Origin: Lachnospiraceae bacterium
GTDB taxonomy: Bacteria > Bacillota > Clostridia > Lachnospirales > Lachnospiraceae
Length of the DNA stretch: 51,520 nucleotides
Direction: 5' to 3'
Assembly (NCBI GenBank): GCA_017448845.1
Contig: JAFSKT010000148.1
Coordinates: 1 to 51,520, forward strand
Positions 45,120-51,520 of the stretch are shown piece by piece. Both the position numbers and the translations under genes were made by a program. The number at the start of each line of letters is the position of its first letter. The stretch's first letter is position 1. The notes under the pieces were generated by a model that searched no databases, was not told the DNA's origin, and saw only the letters and a list, made by a program, of their open reading frames with translations.

Positions 45120-45707
45120 ATGGCTGATTATCCTATTATTTCGGATGTAAGTGCATATATTGTAAGGACGTTGAGGGAGAAGATGTGCCCGGAGCCCATC
45201 CCCTCTCCCAACAATATCGAGATAAGCTCACCTCTTTCACAGGATGTGGACTACATTGTAGGTCTGTACCTCTATGATATAGTTGAGGACATCCAGGTCA
45301 CCACACCGAGACTGGTGGAAAGAGGAAGGGCAGAGCTGAGTAAGCCGCCAAGACCGTATGCGCTTTATTATATGGTCTTTATCAACGGTTCCTCCCAGAT
45401 GGGATTAAAGGCACCGGATATACAAAAGATCATCGGCCGTGTTGCACAGATAGTCAATGACAATAACTCTGTGCGCCCCGATGAACTGCAATCCTGGCTC
45501 ACGACCCAGGAACCTCCGATCACACTGTCTCAGGCGAAGATAAGTCTGGAGGAGAAGGTAAGGGTGTGGCAGGCTATCAACAAGCCTTATCAGATCAGCC
45601 TGTTCTACAAGGCGGCACCCGTATACCTGTCAAGCGGTGATATCATCAGTACACCGAGAGTCGTGGATGCAAGCTTCAGCGTGCATATTCCCGGGGAAGA
45701 CCAGTAA
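45120..45707 (+). CDS. DUF4255 / Pvc16-type CIS tube terminator (cap) protein
   Basis: This 195-residue cytosolic protein matches the DUF4255 (Pvc16_N) family, one of the hallmark genes of extracellular contractile injection systems. The pattern includes ISDVSAYIVRTLREKM, a VGLYLYDI stretch, PRPYALYYMV, and the final beta strands with ISLFYKAAPVYLSS. In Afp and PVC the homologue caps the distal end of tube and sheath and fixes particle length. It is encoded one base after the anchored protein's stop and marks the start of the structural core of the locus. Confidence 0.85.
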   Translation: MADYPIISDVSAYIVRTLREKMCPEPIPSPNNIEISSPLSQDVDYIVGLYLYDIVEDIQVTTPRLVERGRAELSKPPRPYALYYMVFINGSSQMGLKAPDIQKIIGRVAQIVNDNNSVRPDELQSWLTTQEPPITLSQAKISLEEKVRVWQAINKPYQISLFYKAAPVYLSSGDIISTPRVVDASFSVHIPGEDQ

Positions 45708-45756
45708 TTCCCCACCATGTAACCATTGTATCGTTTTTTATGAAAGGAGGAGATAA

Positions 45757-46497
45757 GTGGAAGCTTTCGTTATCAAGGCAAGACTGGATCTTTTGGTTAG
45801 TCTCGTGGATACGACAACGGGAGCGACAGTGAATGAGAGAAACGTAAGTTTTTTGAGGGACGGCCAACCTGTAAGACCGGAATACAGAGGAAACGGGACC
45901 TACGTGTTCATAAATACCGGCAGAGAAGACTTTCTTATGCAGATAAAGGTATATGGATATGAAGAATACCGTATGAAGGTCGTTTATGAAGACCTGGACA
46001 GCAGTACTCCGGCCATGGATATATTCCTGATGCCATCTGAGAATATGTTTAGCGGTGAAGGGCTGTTAAGTCTCTCAGGCAATCTCCCTTTCTTAAAAAA
46101 AATTGAAGCGGTAAACCTTCTAAGGCCGGTCTGCTTCAGTCACGAATATGATGAGAAAAAGAAGACCATGACGGTTTTCGGCTCGGGTTCGGGACGAGTG
46201 GAAATGGCTGATATGTATTATGGTTTGCTTAAGACAGACAAAGAAAGCTATGAAAAAATTGAGGTGACAGAGACCGTCGCACCTCAGTCTGTCCGGCTGA
46301 AGGACGCTTTACAGGGAGAGTTCGCTTCCAATTCACCTATCATGCGCATAGTCTTCGGCACAGTATCCGAAAACGGGGATTACCTCTTAAGGGTACGTGA
46401 CGACGGAACGGATATCAGATATCTGGTGCGTTACGAGGTAAATGATGAAGTGAGATTTCAGACAGTGGATTTCAGAAACAAGGAGGCATTGGTTTGA
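45757..46497 (+). CDS. CIS-operon protein with carboxypeptidase-regulatory-like Ig fold
   Basis: This 246-residue protein starts at GTG 45757 behind an excellent AAAGGAGG (45743-45750). Residues about 5-90 look like a carboxypeptidase-regulatory/Ig-like sandwich (LLVSLVDTTTGATVNERNVSFLRDG, YEEYRMKVVYEDL). The rest is beta-rich with no family I recognise. There is no signal peptide. Comparable small beta proteins sit between cap and tip genes in other eCIS loci, and a baseplate or adaptor role is plausible. It overlaps the PAAR-like gene by 4 bp. Confidence 0.6.
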   Translation: MEAFVIKARLDLLVSLVDTTTGATVNERNVSFLRDGQPVRPEYRGNGTYVFINTGREDFLMQIKVYGYEEYRMKVVYEDLDSSTPAMDIFLMPSENMFSGEGLLSLSGNLPFLKKIEAVNLLRPVCFSHEYDEKKKTMTVFGSGSGRVEMADMYYGLLKTDKESYEKIEVTETVAPQSVRLKDALQGEFASNSPIMRIVFGTVSENGDYLLRVRDDGTDIRYLVRYEVNDEVRFQTVDFRNKEALV

Positions 46498-46883
46498 GTC
46501 AGCTCACAGCAATGGGTGCAAATCTCATGTGCAGTATGGGCACGGCCCCGGCACCGATAAAAGTATCATCACAGGCAGTGGTGACTACGGAAGGAAAACC
46601 GGCGGCAACCATTCAGGATTGCGCACCAATGACAAATGTGGGACCCTTCGGGATGTGTACATCCCTTGCAAATCCCACAGTGGCTTCGGCTACAGCAGCA
46701 GCTTTAGGAGTTCTCACTCCCCAGCCCTGCGTGCCGGCTCCGGCAGGAACGTGGATACCCACAAAGCCAAAGGTACTGGTGAACAGCAAGCCCTGTCTTA
46801 CACAGGACTGCAAGCTGATGTGTGCTTATGCGGGGCAGATCAGTATAACCATGCCGGGACAGACAAAAGTAACGGCGGATTGA
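46494..46883 (+). CDS. PAAR-like spike-tip protein (DUF4280)
   Basis: This 129-residue protein starts at TTG 46494, with AGGAGG (46481-46486) at the ideal seven-base distance. The pattern MGANLMCSMGTAPAP, IQDCAPMTNVGPFGMC, SLANPTVASATAAALG, LTPQPC and ITMPGQ is that of the DUF4280 PAAR-like family. It has seven cysteines, several of which could bind a metal at the tip. PAAR proteins sharpen the central spike and may carry effectors; here there is no C-terminal toxin extension. A TGACGT/ACGTCA hairpin (46881-46897) begins on its stop codon, just before the sheath gene. Confidence 0.85.
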   Translation: MSQLTAMGANLMCSMGTAPAPIKVSSQAVVTTEGKPAATIQDCAPMTNVGPFGMCTSLANPTVASATAAALGVLTPQPCVPAPAGTWIPTKPKVLVNSKPCLTQDCKLMCAYAGQISITMPGQTKVTAD

Positions 46884-46897
46884 CGTAGTTAACGTCA
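46881..46897 (+). promoter_or_regulatory. hairpin between tip and sheath genes
   Basis: TGACGT (46881-46886) pairs with ACGTCA (46892-46897) over a 5-base loop, starting on the stop codon of the tip gene. It has no T-run, so it is not a terminator. It may mark an RNA-processing point that lets sheath mRNA accumulate. Confidence 0.35.
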
Positions 46898-46926
46898 GAA
46901 CTAAAAAAGAAAGGAAAGATATTAAG

Positions 46927-48621
46927 ATGGCAGAATATTTTTCACCCGGAGTTTATGTGGAGGAATATGATAATTCCCCCCGTAGCATAGAGGGAGTAGG
47001 AACCAGCACAGCCGGATTTGTAGGCTTCGCTGAAAAGGGACCCGTAGAGGGCGCACCCTTACTCGTTCCCAGTTTTAAGGCTTTTACCCAGCAGTTTGGC
47101 GGATTCTTAAGTGAGTTTGCTTACGGCGAGTACAGATTCCTGGCTCACAGCGTTGAGCAGTTCTTTGCAAACGGTGGCACAAGGTGTTTCGTAATGCGTG
47201 TTGCCCCCAAGGATGCGGCTGTTGCCAAGGCTACCCAGGGAATATTGAAGGTAGAGGCAAAGAACCCCGGAACATGGGGAAACAAGATCCAGGTTACGCT
47301 CAATACCGTTAAGAAGCATAAGATGCAGCTCATAGAGGCTACAGAGAACGGCTATAAGGCAAAGAGCACTGATGGATTCAGGGAAGGCGACCTTGTAGAA
47401 TTCGAGGGAACTTACACCACCATCAAGACCATCTTTGACAACGAGGTTGTATTCGAGGACGAGCTCCCCGACAGCGTAGTTGATGATGCTATCATCCCGA
47501 AGTCTCTGCTGTATCTCGTATCTGTGGATATGGGCGTAAGGTACGCAGATGAGGCTGAAAGCTATTCAGAGCTCAGCTTCAACATCAATTCACCCAAGTA
47601 TATAGGATCACGTCTTGCAGGCAGTGAGCTTATCAATGTCACTGTTGATCCGCTTAAAGAGGCTATGAACCCTGTGGAAGCTATCATGGGCGACGAGGCA
47701 ACAAGCGGTGCATTCTTCCTTGACGGAGGAAGCGACGGTTCTGTATCAAAGGTAAACGCTGCAACCTTCATAGGTGAGGACAACGGCCCCGGCAAGAGAT
47801 CCGGAATACAGGCATTCATCGAGAACGATCTCATCAGCATGCTTGCAGTTCCCGGCATAACCATTCCTGAAGTGGTGGTTGCTCTGGTTGGACACTGTGA
47901 GAATACACAGAGCCGTTTCGCAGTTATCGACATGCCCGGTGATATGTATAAGACCACAGATCTTATCAATTACAGGAACATGATCGACTCCACTTATGCG
48001 GCTATGTACCATCCCTGGATACAGGTGTTTGACCGTTCCACAAACCAGGCAGGATTTATTCCTCCTTCAGGAGCGGTAATGGGCGTATATTCCCGCACCG
48101 ATATCAACCGCGGAGTTCACAAGGCTCCTGCAAACGAGACTGTATTCTGTACAGGTCTCAAGACCAATTACACAAAGGATGAGCAGGATATCCTGAATCC
48201 CGAAGGCATCAACCTTATCAGGCAGCTGCCCGGACAGGGAATCAGGATCTGGGGTGCCCGCACGGCTTCCAGCAACAGCTCGTTCAAATATGTCAATGTA
48301 CGCAGGCTCTTTATCTATGTTGAGGAGAGCATCAAGGCTAATACCAACTGGGTTGTATTTGAGCCCAATGATTCCACATTGTGGCAGAGAGTACAGCTTA
48401 CCATTTCAGGATTCCTGGATGGTCTGTGGAGAAACGGAATGCTGGCCGGTGATTCACCTGCAAGCAGCTACTTCGTAGAGATCGGACCCAGCACAATGAC
48501 AAGGGACGATATCATGAACGGCCGTCTTATCTGCAACATCGGTATAGCTCCTTCAAGGCCTGCAGAGTTTGTAATATTCCGCATTACTCAGTTTACTGCT
48601 GAGGCAGGCGGCGGAGAATAA
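46927..48621 (+). CDS. contractile tail sheath protein
   Basis: This 564-residue protein is a clear phage/CIS sheath: it starts EYFSPGVYVEEYDNSPRSIEGVGTS and continues TAGFVGFAEKGPVEGAPLLV, the classic N-terminal sheath signature. The C-terminal domain (RRLFIYVEESIKANTNWVVFEPND, then LWQRVQLTISGFLDGLWRNG) matches the conserved inner part that grips the tube. Sheath subunits contract and drive the tube out. A variable outer domain lies at about 110-240. Only one sheath gene is present in the window. The ribosome site is AAAGGAAAG. Confidence 0.95.
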   Translation: MAEYFSPGVYVEEYDNSPRSIEGVGTSTAGFVGFAEKGPVEGAPLLVPSFKAFTQQFGGFLSEFAYGEYRFLAHSVEQFFANGGTRCFVMRVAPKDAAVAKATQGILKVEAKNPGTWGNKIQVTLNTVKKHKMQLIEATENGYKAKSTDGFREGDLVEFEGTYTTIKTIFDNEVVFEDELPDSVVDDAIIPKSLLYLVSVDMGVRYADEAESYSELSFNINSPKYIGSRLAGSELINVTVDPLKEAMNPVEAIMGDEATSGAFFLDGGSDGSVSKVNAATFIGEDNGPGKRSGIQAFIENDLISMLAVPGITIPEVVVALVGHCENTQSRFAVIDMPGDMYKTTDLINYRNMIDSTYAAMYHPWIQVFDRSTNQAGFIPPSGAVMGVYSRTDINRGVHKAPANETVFCTGLKTNYTKDEQDILNPEGINLIRQLPGQGIRIWGARTASSNSSFKYVNVRRLFIYVEESIKANTNWVVFEPNDSTLWQRVQLTISGFLDGLWRNGMLAGDSPASSYFVEIGPSTMTRDDIMNGRLICNIGIAPSRPAEFVIFRITQFTAEAGGGE

Positions 48622-48656
48622 GGCTAAAAAATAAAAGGAAAGGAAAATAGATAATT

Positions 48657-49157
48657 ATGCCAGCAAATACTTATGATAACGGTAGTGGTTCATACTATCC
48701 GTTGACAAAAATGAATTTCCTGGTCACTGTTTCCAATATTGCCGGAACCGCTGCTTTCAGCGAAGTGACAGGTGTGGAAGGATCAGTTGATGTTATTGAG
48801 TTCAGGCAGGGTAACTCCGGATCACTTGCTCCGGTTAAGATCCCCGGACTTGTAAAGCACGGTAATGTAACTCTTCGTATGGGTTATATTCTTGAGAGCG
48901 CATTCAAGACCTGGATTCAGGAGTGTGTGAGTGAGACCAGAGGCCAGATGCCCAGGTATGATGTAACGATAGAGCTTATCGACATCAACCCCGGTGCACC
49001 TCAGCAGACGGTAACATCCACCACGGGAACCAGAACATGGACACTTACCAATGCCTGGGTTGCTAAGTACAATGCACCCGACCTTGATGCGAAGAACTCC
49101 GACGTTGCAATTGAGAGCGTTGAGATCGCATACGAGGAACTGGTAATCCCGAACTAA
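48657..49157 (+). CDS. tail tube protein (gp19-like)
   Basis: This 166-residue protein is the inner tube subunit, with the family motifs YPLTKMNFLVTVSN, FSEVTGVEGSVDVIEFRQGN, TLRMGY and the closing VAIESVEIAYEELVI. Tube proteins stack as hexamers inside the sheath and deliver cargo. It follows the sheath gene after 35 A-rich bases holding a strong ribosome site. It is probably among the most abundant products of the operon. A dense hairpin array begins on its stop codon. A second tube-like gene starts at 49983. Confidence 0.92.
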   Translation: MPANTYDNGSGSYYPLTKMNFLVTVSNIAGTAAFSEVTGVEGSVDVIEFRQGNSGSLAPVKIPGLVKHGNVTLRMGYILESAFKTWIQECVSETRGQMPRYDVTIELIDINPGAPQQTVTSTTGTRTWTLTNAWVAKYNAPDLDAKNSDVAIESVEIAYEELVIPN

Positions 49158-49349
49158 ACGCCTTAAGGTGTTTGATCGCGGTTTTGCGATCAGGATCCGG
49201 CTTTGCCGGACACAATTTGTAGGTTTTTCGGGTGTGCGAGTTCTGCTCGCACACCTCATAAAGCTTACAAAAGGTATTGTAAAGTTTTCTATGAAAACTT
49301 TACGGTACGTAGGCCACGGCCCCGCGAAGCGGGCTTTAAATGCCGTGGC
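49156..49349 (+). repeat. array of six consecutive hairpins downstream of tube gene
   Basis: Stems, left to right: AAACGCC/GGTGTTT (49156-49173); TGATCGC/GCGATCA (49173-49192, sharing its first base with the end of stem 1); TCCGGC/GCCGGA (49196-49210); GGTGTGCGAG/CTCGCACACC (49231-49255); GTAAAGTTTTC/GAAAACTTTAC (49279-49303); and GCCACGGC/GCCGTGGC enclosing CCCGC/GCGGG (49313-49349). TTACAA (49265-49270) can instead pair with TTGTAA (49277-49282), competing with the fifth stem. No T-runs follow, so these are not ordinary terminators. They could stabilise the tube mRNA end, lower downstream expression, or act as a switch. No reading frame in the stretch looks real. Confidence 0.8.
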
Positions 49350-49372
49350 TCTCAAAGAACAGGAGGCTAAAC

Positions 49373-49735
49373 ATGGAAACAGTATATGAATTCACTCTAC
49401 CAAAAGGCTACATGGATTCCACAGGAGAGCTGCACAGGAGAGGCAAGATGAGGCTGGCTACGGCCGGAGACGAGATCTATGCCACAAGAGATCCCCGAGT
49501 ACTGCAGAATCCCTCATATCTCACAGTGGTCATCTTAAGCCGTGTCATAACGGAGTTAGAAGGAGTGGATGCCATAACGGCAACTCTGGTGGAAAAGCTC
49601 TTTACGGCGGATCTGGCTTACTTACAGGATATGTACCAGAGGATAAACGACATCGAGCCTCCTACGCTTACGGCTGTATGTCCGGACTGCGGAAGGAGCT
49701 TTGAGGTGCCCCTAAATTTTACCGGGGAGGGATAA
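49373..49735 (+). CDS. CIS tail-assembly-like protein, zero-frame product
   Basis: This 120-residue protein starts at ATG 49373 with AGGAGG (49361-49366) six bases upstream. The sequence (YEFTLPKGYMDSTGELHRRG, MRLATAGDEI, DPRVLQNPSYLTVVILSRVIT, LFTADLAYLQDMYQRIN) fits the small tail-assembly-type protein that follows the tube gene in eCIS loci. It ends with a single CPDC zinc-knuckle-like pair just before the stop. The slippery heptamer A_AAT_TTT lies five codons from the stop, and the -1 frame continues as a DUF6760-type domain. So this is probably the short form of a frameshift pair, as in phage tail-assembly chaperones. Confidence 0.8.
   Translation: METVYEFTLPKGYMDSTGELHRRGKMRLATAGDEIYATRDPRVLQNPSYLTVVILSRVITELEGVDAITATLVEKLFTADLAYLQDMYQRINDIEPPTLTAVCPDCGRSFEVPLNFTGEG
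49714..49720 (+). promoter_or_regulatory. probable -1 ribosomal frameshift site A_AAT_TTT
   Basis: In the zero frame the codons are CTA AAT TTT, so A-AAT-TTT fits the X_XXY_YYZ rule exactly and permits a -1 slip. Internal Shine-Dalgarno-like sequences AAGGAG (49693-49698) and GAGGTG (49703-49708) lie upstream, of the kind that stimulates -1 slippage in dnaX. After slipping, the frame stays open to 49944. Confidence 0.7.
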
Positions 49736-49944
49736 GGCTCTACCCTGAGGATGAGCTTTATAAGGAGATGTCCTTTATTTCATACTACTTCCACTGGAGC
49801 GAGGACAGCGTTCTGGCGCTGGAGCACAGGGAACGGAGGAAGTGGTGCAGCGAGATCTCCGGAATAAATGCCAGCCTTAATCCCTCAAAGGACAGTAAGA
49901 AGGAAAAGAGTATTCTTGATATGAAGCCCATACGGATGAGTTAA
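49720..49944 (+). CDS. DUF6760-type domain, -1 frame extension with no start codon
   Basis: This frame is open from 49705 to TAA 49942-49944. It encodes YRGGIRLYPEDELYKEM, then FISYYFHWSEDSVLALEHRERRKWCSEI, which matches the small DUF6760 family of CIS loci. There is no ATG, GTG or TTG before the conserved part. The only internal ATG (49768) lies inside the domain with AAGGAG touching it. Translation by a -1 slip at 49714-49720 would give a fusion of about 190 residues with the upstream protein. A rare ATA start at 49732 is the alternative. The HW pair and length recall the downstream half of phage tail-assembly chaperone pairs. Confidence 0.75.
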   Translation, partial: YRGGIRLYPEDELYKEMSFISYYFHWSEDSVLALEHRERRKWCSEISGINASLNPSKDSKKEKSILDMKPIRMS

Positions 49945-49982
49945 ACGTCCGGGGCAAAACATACAGAGAAAGAAAGGATCAT

Positions 49983-51520
49983 ATGTCCGGCGGTAATTAT
50001 GATCGTTCCAAGAAAAAGTCCATATTGAATCCGACAGTCGGCTATGCATTTGCGCTGCAGGTGGAGGCCGCATTTATGCTACCCTGCCGTTCCGTCAGAG
50101 TCTTCACAAAGGAAAATGACTTTGACTACTACCAGGAAGGCGGACTCAATGACTATGTACATATGCTGAGAAAACCCATTACCAGACCCTTTACATTCCA
50201 GGTGGAGAGGTACGTGGGTGTTTCTGCCAGTGCTGATTTCAATATAGGTTTTGTGGATCCCCTTACTTTGGGGACCGACCTTATTCTGCCGGTAATTCTT
50301 TTTGTAAACCGGTCTCCCGCCCCTGACTGGGGAGATAATTTCAGTTTCACCAACTGTGCCCGGGCCTATGTATTTACAGGCTGTACCGTTACCGCAAAGG
50401 AATACGGGGAACTTAACGCCGAGCAGAGCAGGCTTCTGACTGAGACCACCACCATAGCTTACAGGGAATTATTTACCATTAACCAGATCAGCCCTTCATG
50501 GGAAAGCGGCGGTGTATGGAAGTTTAAGGACGGGGATTATCTCGGTGAGGGTGAATCCCATAAGGAGAACCGTACAAGCAGCAATCTGTCCAAGCAGGAT
50601 ATGACAGATCCCACAAAGAATAAGAATAAGGGCATGGGTCTCTGGACCCTTAATCCGAACGATCCCTACACCGGCAGCGGGGTATCCCACGATATTAATA
50701 AGAACAATGTGGGTTCCAAGGATGATCAGGGTAAGGATATAGCCGCCAAGGATCTGTCCAAACAGGATATGATGGACAAGTCCAAGAATGACAGAGCCGG
50801 AGTCTGGACATACAATCAGAACGATCCCTACACCGGAAGCGGAACTTCCCATGATATCAATAAGAGTAACGCTGCCCATAAGGATGCGGGCGGCCAGATG
50901 ATCCCTGCCAAGGACTTCACCAAGGCTGACATGCTGGATCCTTCCAGGAACTCCAGGGCCGGTACCTGGACTCTTTATCCCAACGATCCCTACACCGGAA
51001 GCGGGACCTCCCATGATATCAATAAGAACAATGTGGCCCATATGGATGCAGGCGGTCAGATGATCCCCGCAAGGGATTACAGCAAGGCTGAGATGGTGGA
51101 TCCTTCCAGGAACCCCAGAGCCGGCGTATGGACTCTTGAAAAGGACGATCCCTACACGGGAAGCGGAACGTCTCATGAACAGAATAGGAATGTGAATCCC
51201 AAGGCTACTCCCAGTAGGTGGACCTGGAATAAGGACGACCCCTACACCGGAAGCGGCGACGCCCATGAGCAGAACAGAAATAAGAACGAGAAGGCAGCGC
51301 CCAGCAAATGGACCTGGAATAAGGACGACCCTTACACCGGAAGCGGCGACGCCCACGAGCAGAACAGAAATAAGAACGAGAAGGCAGCGCCCAGCAAATG
51401 GACCTGGAATAAGGACGATCCCTACACGGGAAGCGGCGATGCCCATGAGCAGAACAGAAATAAGAACGAGAAGGCAACGCCCAGCAAATGGACCTGGAAT
51501 AAGGACGATCCATATACGGG
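49983..51520 (+). CDS. second tail-tube paralogue with long C-terminal repeat array (partial)
   Basis: ATG 49983 follows GAAAGGAT. The frame is open to the window end, at least 512 residues. Residues 1-175 form a gp19-type tube domain (GYAFALQVEAAFMLPCRSV, TFQVERYVGVS, FTGCTVTAKEYGEL, TTTIAYRELFTI). After a short linker comes a repeat region built on W-x(4-5)-DPYTGSG. Four Trp codons lie exactly 162 bp apart (50643, 50805, 50967, 51129), then four more exactly 90 bp apart (51219, 51309, 51399, 51489). The 90-bp unit encodes WTWNKDDPYTGSGDAHEQ followed by NRNKNEKAAPSK. The tail is hydrophilic with no hydrophobic core, probably extended. It may decorate the inner tube, bind cargo or act as a ruler. 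The 3' end and full repeat number are outside the window. Confidence 0.82.
   Translation, partial: MSGGNYDRSKKKSILNPTVGYAFALQVEAAFMLPCRSVRVFTKENDFDYYQEGGLNDYVHMLRKPITRPFTFQVERYVGVSASADFNIGFVDPLTLGTDLILPVILFVNRSPAPDWGDNFSFTNCARAYVFTGCTVTAKEYGELNAEQSRLLTETTTIAYRELFTINQISPSWESGGVWKFKDGDYLGEGESHKENRTSSNLSKQDMTDPTKNKNKGMGLWTLNPNDPYTGSGVSHDINKNNVGSKDDQGKDIAAKDLSKQDMMDKSKNDRAGVWTYNQNDPYTGSGTSHDINKSNAAHKDAGGQMIPAKDFTKADMLDPSRNSRAGTWTLYPNDPYTGSGTSHDINKNNVAHMDAGGQMIPARDYSKAEMVDPSRNPRAGVWTLEKDDPYTGSGTSHEQNRNVNPKATPSRWTWNKDDPYTGSGDAHEQNRNKNEKAAPSKWTWNKDDPYTGSGDAHEQNRNKNEKAAPSKWTWNKDDPYTGSGDAHEQNRNKNEKATPSKWTWNKDDPYT
50643..51520 (+). repeat. two-tier tandem coding repeat, 162-bp then 90-bp units
   Basis: Three 162-bp intervals (54 codons) run from 50643 to 51129, followed by exact 90-bp (30-codon) units from 51129 on. 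The last three 90-bp units are almost identical at DNA level. Both unit types share the core DPYTGSG; the short unit looks like a long unit that lost its AKD...DPSRN segment and then expanded. The array continues past the end of the window. Confidence 0.95.

Noticed and set aside
46494..46883. PAAR protein with toxin domain
   Set aside because: The protein is only 129 residues and ends with the PAAR-like fold; there is no C-terminal extension.
50496..51446. Minus-strand open frame opposite the repeat array, and similar frames opposite 28014-28529 and 44104-44643
   Set aside because: They are low-complexity shadows of biased codons in repeated sequence, without ribosome sites.
50643..51520. 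CRISPR or non-coding satellite array
   Set aside because: The 162- and 90-bp periods are multiples of three, the frame stays open throughout, and units are joined without spacers.
33777..51520. Prophage
   Set aside because: No integrase, terminase, portal, capsid or lysis genes; the core genes are of the eCIS type (DUF4255, DUF4280) and the operon includes host-style envelope proteins.

Overview
The window looks like chromosomal DNA from an anaerobic, flagellated Firmicute of the Lachnospiraceae type (Butyrivibrio/Roseburia-like). The evidence is the very strong AGGAGG/AAAGGAG ribosome-binding sites, a LytTR/DUF3021 gene pair, a DUF3798 lipoprotein, an Rpn-type PD-(D/E)XK protein, an ECF transporter S component, NAD malic enzyme and large gut-type surface proteins. 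This is inferred from protein families; no rRNA or tRNA gene is present to confirm it.

Left part (1-16400): an Asn-sequon-rich beta-helix surface protein (343-3423) and an Rpn-family protein with a heptad-repeat tail (3640-4590). Next comes a leftward six-gene signalling operon (10852-4609): LytTR regulator, DUF3021 membrane protein, double-receiver protein, HPt protein, DUF3798 lipoprotein and hybrid histidine kinase. Divergent from it is a flagellin carrying an internal zinc-metallopeptidase domain (flagellinolysin type, 11141-13096). Three promoters (surface protein, LytTR operon, flagellinolysin) share one 27-bp element placed exactly 5 bp upstream of a -35-like hexamer, which suggests a small LytTR regulon. 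A SpoIIE-type phosphatase and a MATE exporter follow on the minus strand.

Middle part (16400-33700): an ECF S component, a second hybrid kinase with its double-receiver partner, malic enzyme, a ZorA/ZorB-like (MotA/MotB-type) motor pair without a recognisable Zorya effector, two very large secreted surface proteins, and a response regulator/LytS-type kinase pair that directly abuts the contractile-injection operon.

Right part (33777-51520 and beyond): one long, tightly packed rightward operon encoding a contractile injection system (CIS). Recognisable core parts are a DUF4255/Pvc16-type tube cap protein, a PAAR-like DUF4280 tip, sheath, tube, a tail-assembly-like protein joined to a DUF6760-type domain probably by -1 frameshifting at A_AAT_TTT (49714-49720), and a second tube paralogue with a C-terminal repeat array (three 162-bp periods, then 90-bp periods) that runs off the window. 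In front of the core lies an unusual set of envelope proteins: a membrane pseudokinase-like protein, a membrane protein with a degenerate class III cyclase domain, a MORN-repeat membrane protein, a secreted TolC-like coiled-coil protein, and a 962-residue anchored protein with a Gly/Ser linker. I read this as a CIS with its own cell-envelope docking or sensing module. It is the strongest candidate for an undescribed system here. Baseplate, ATPase and toxin genes would lie beyond position 51520.
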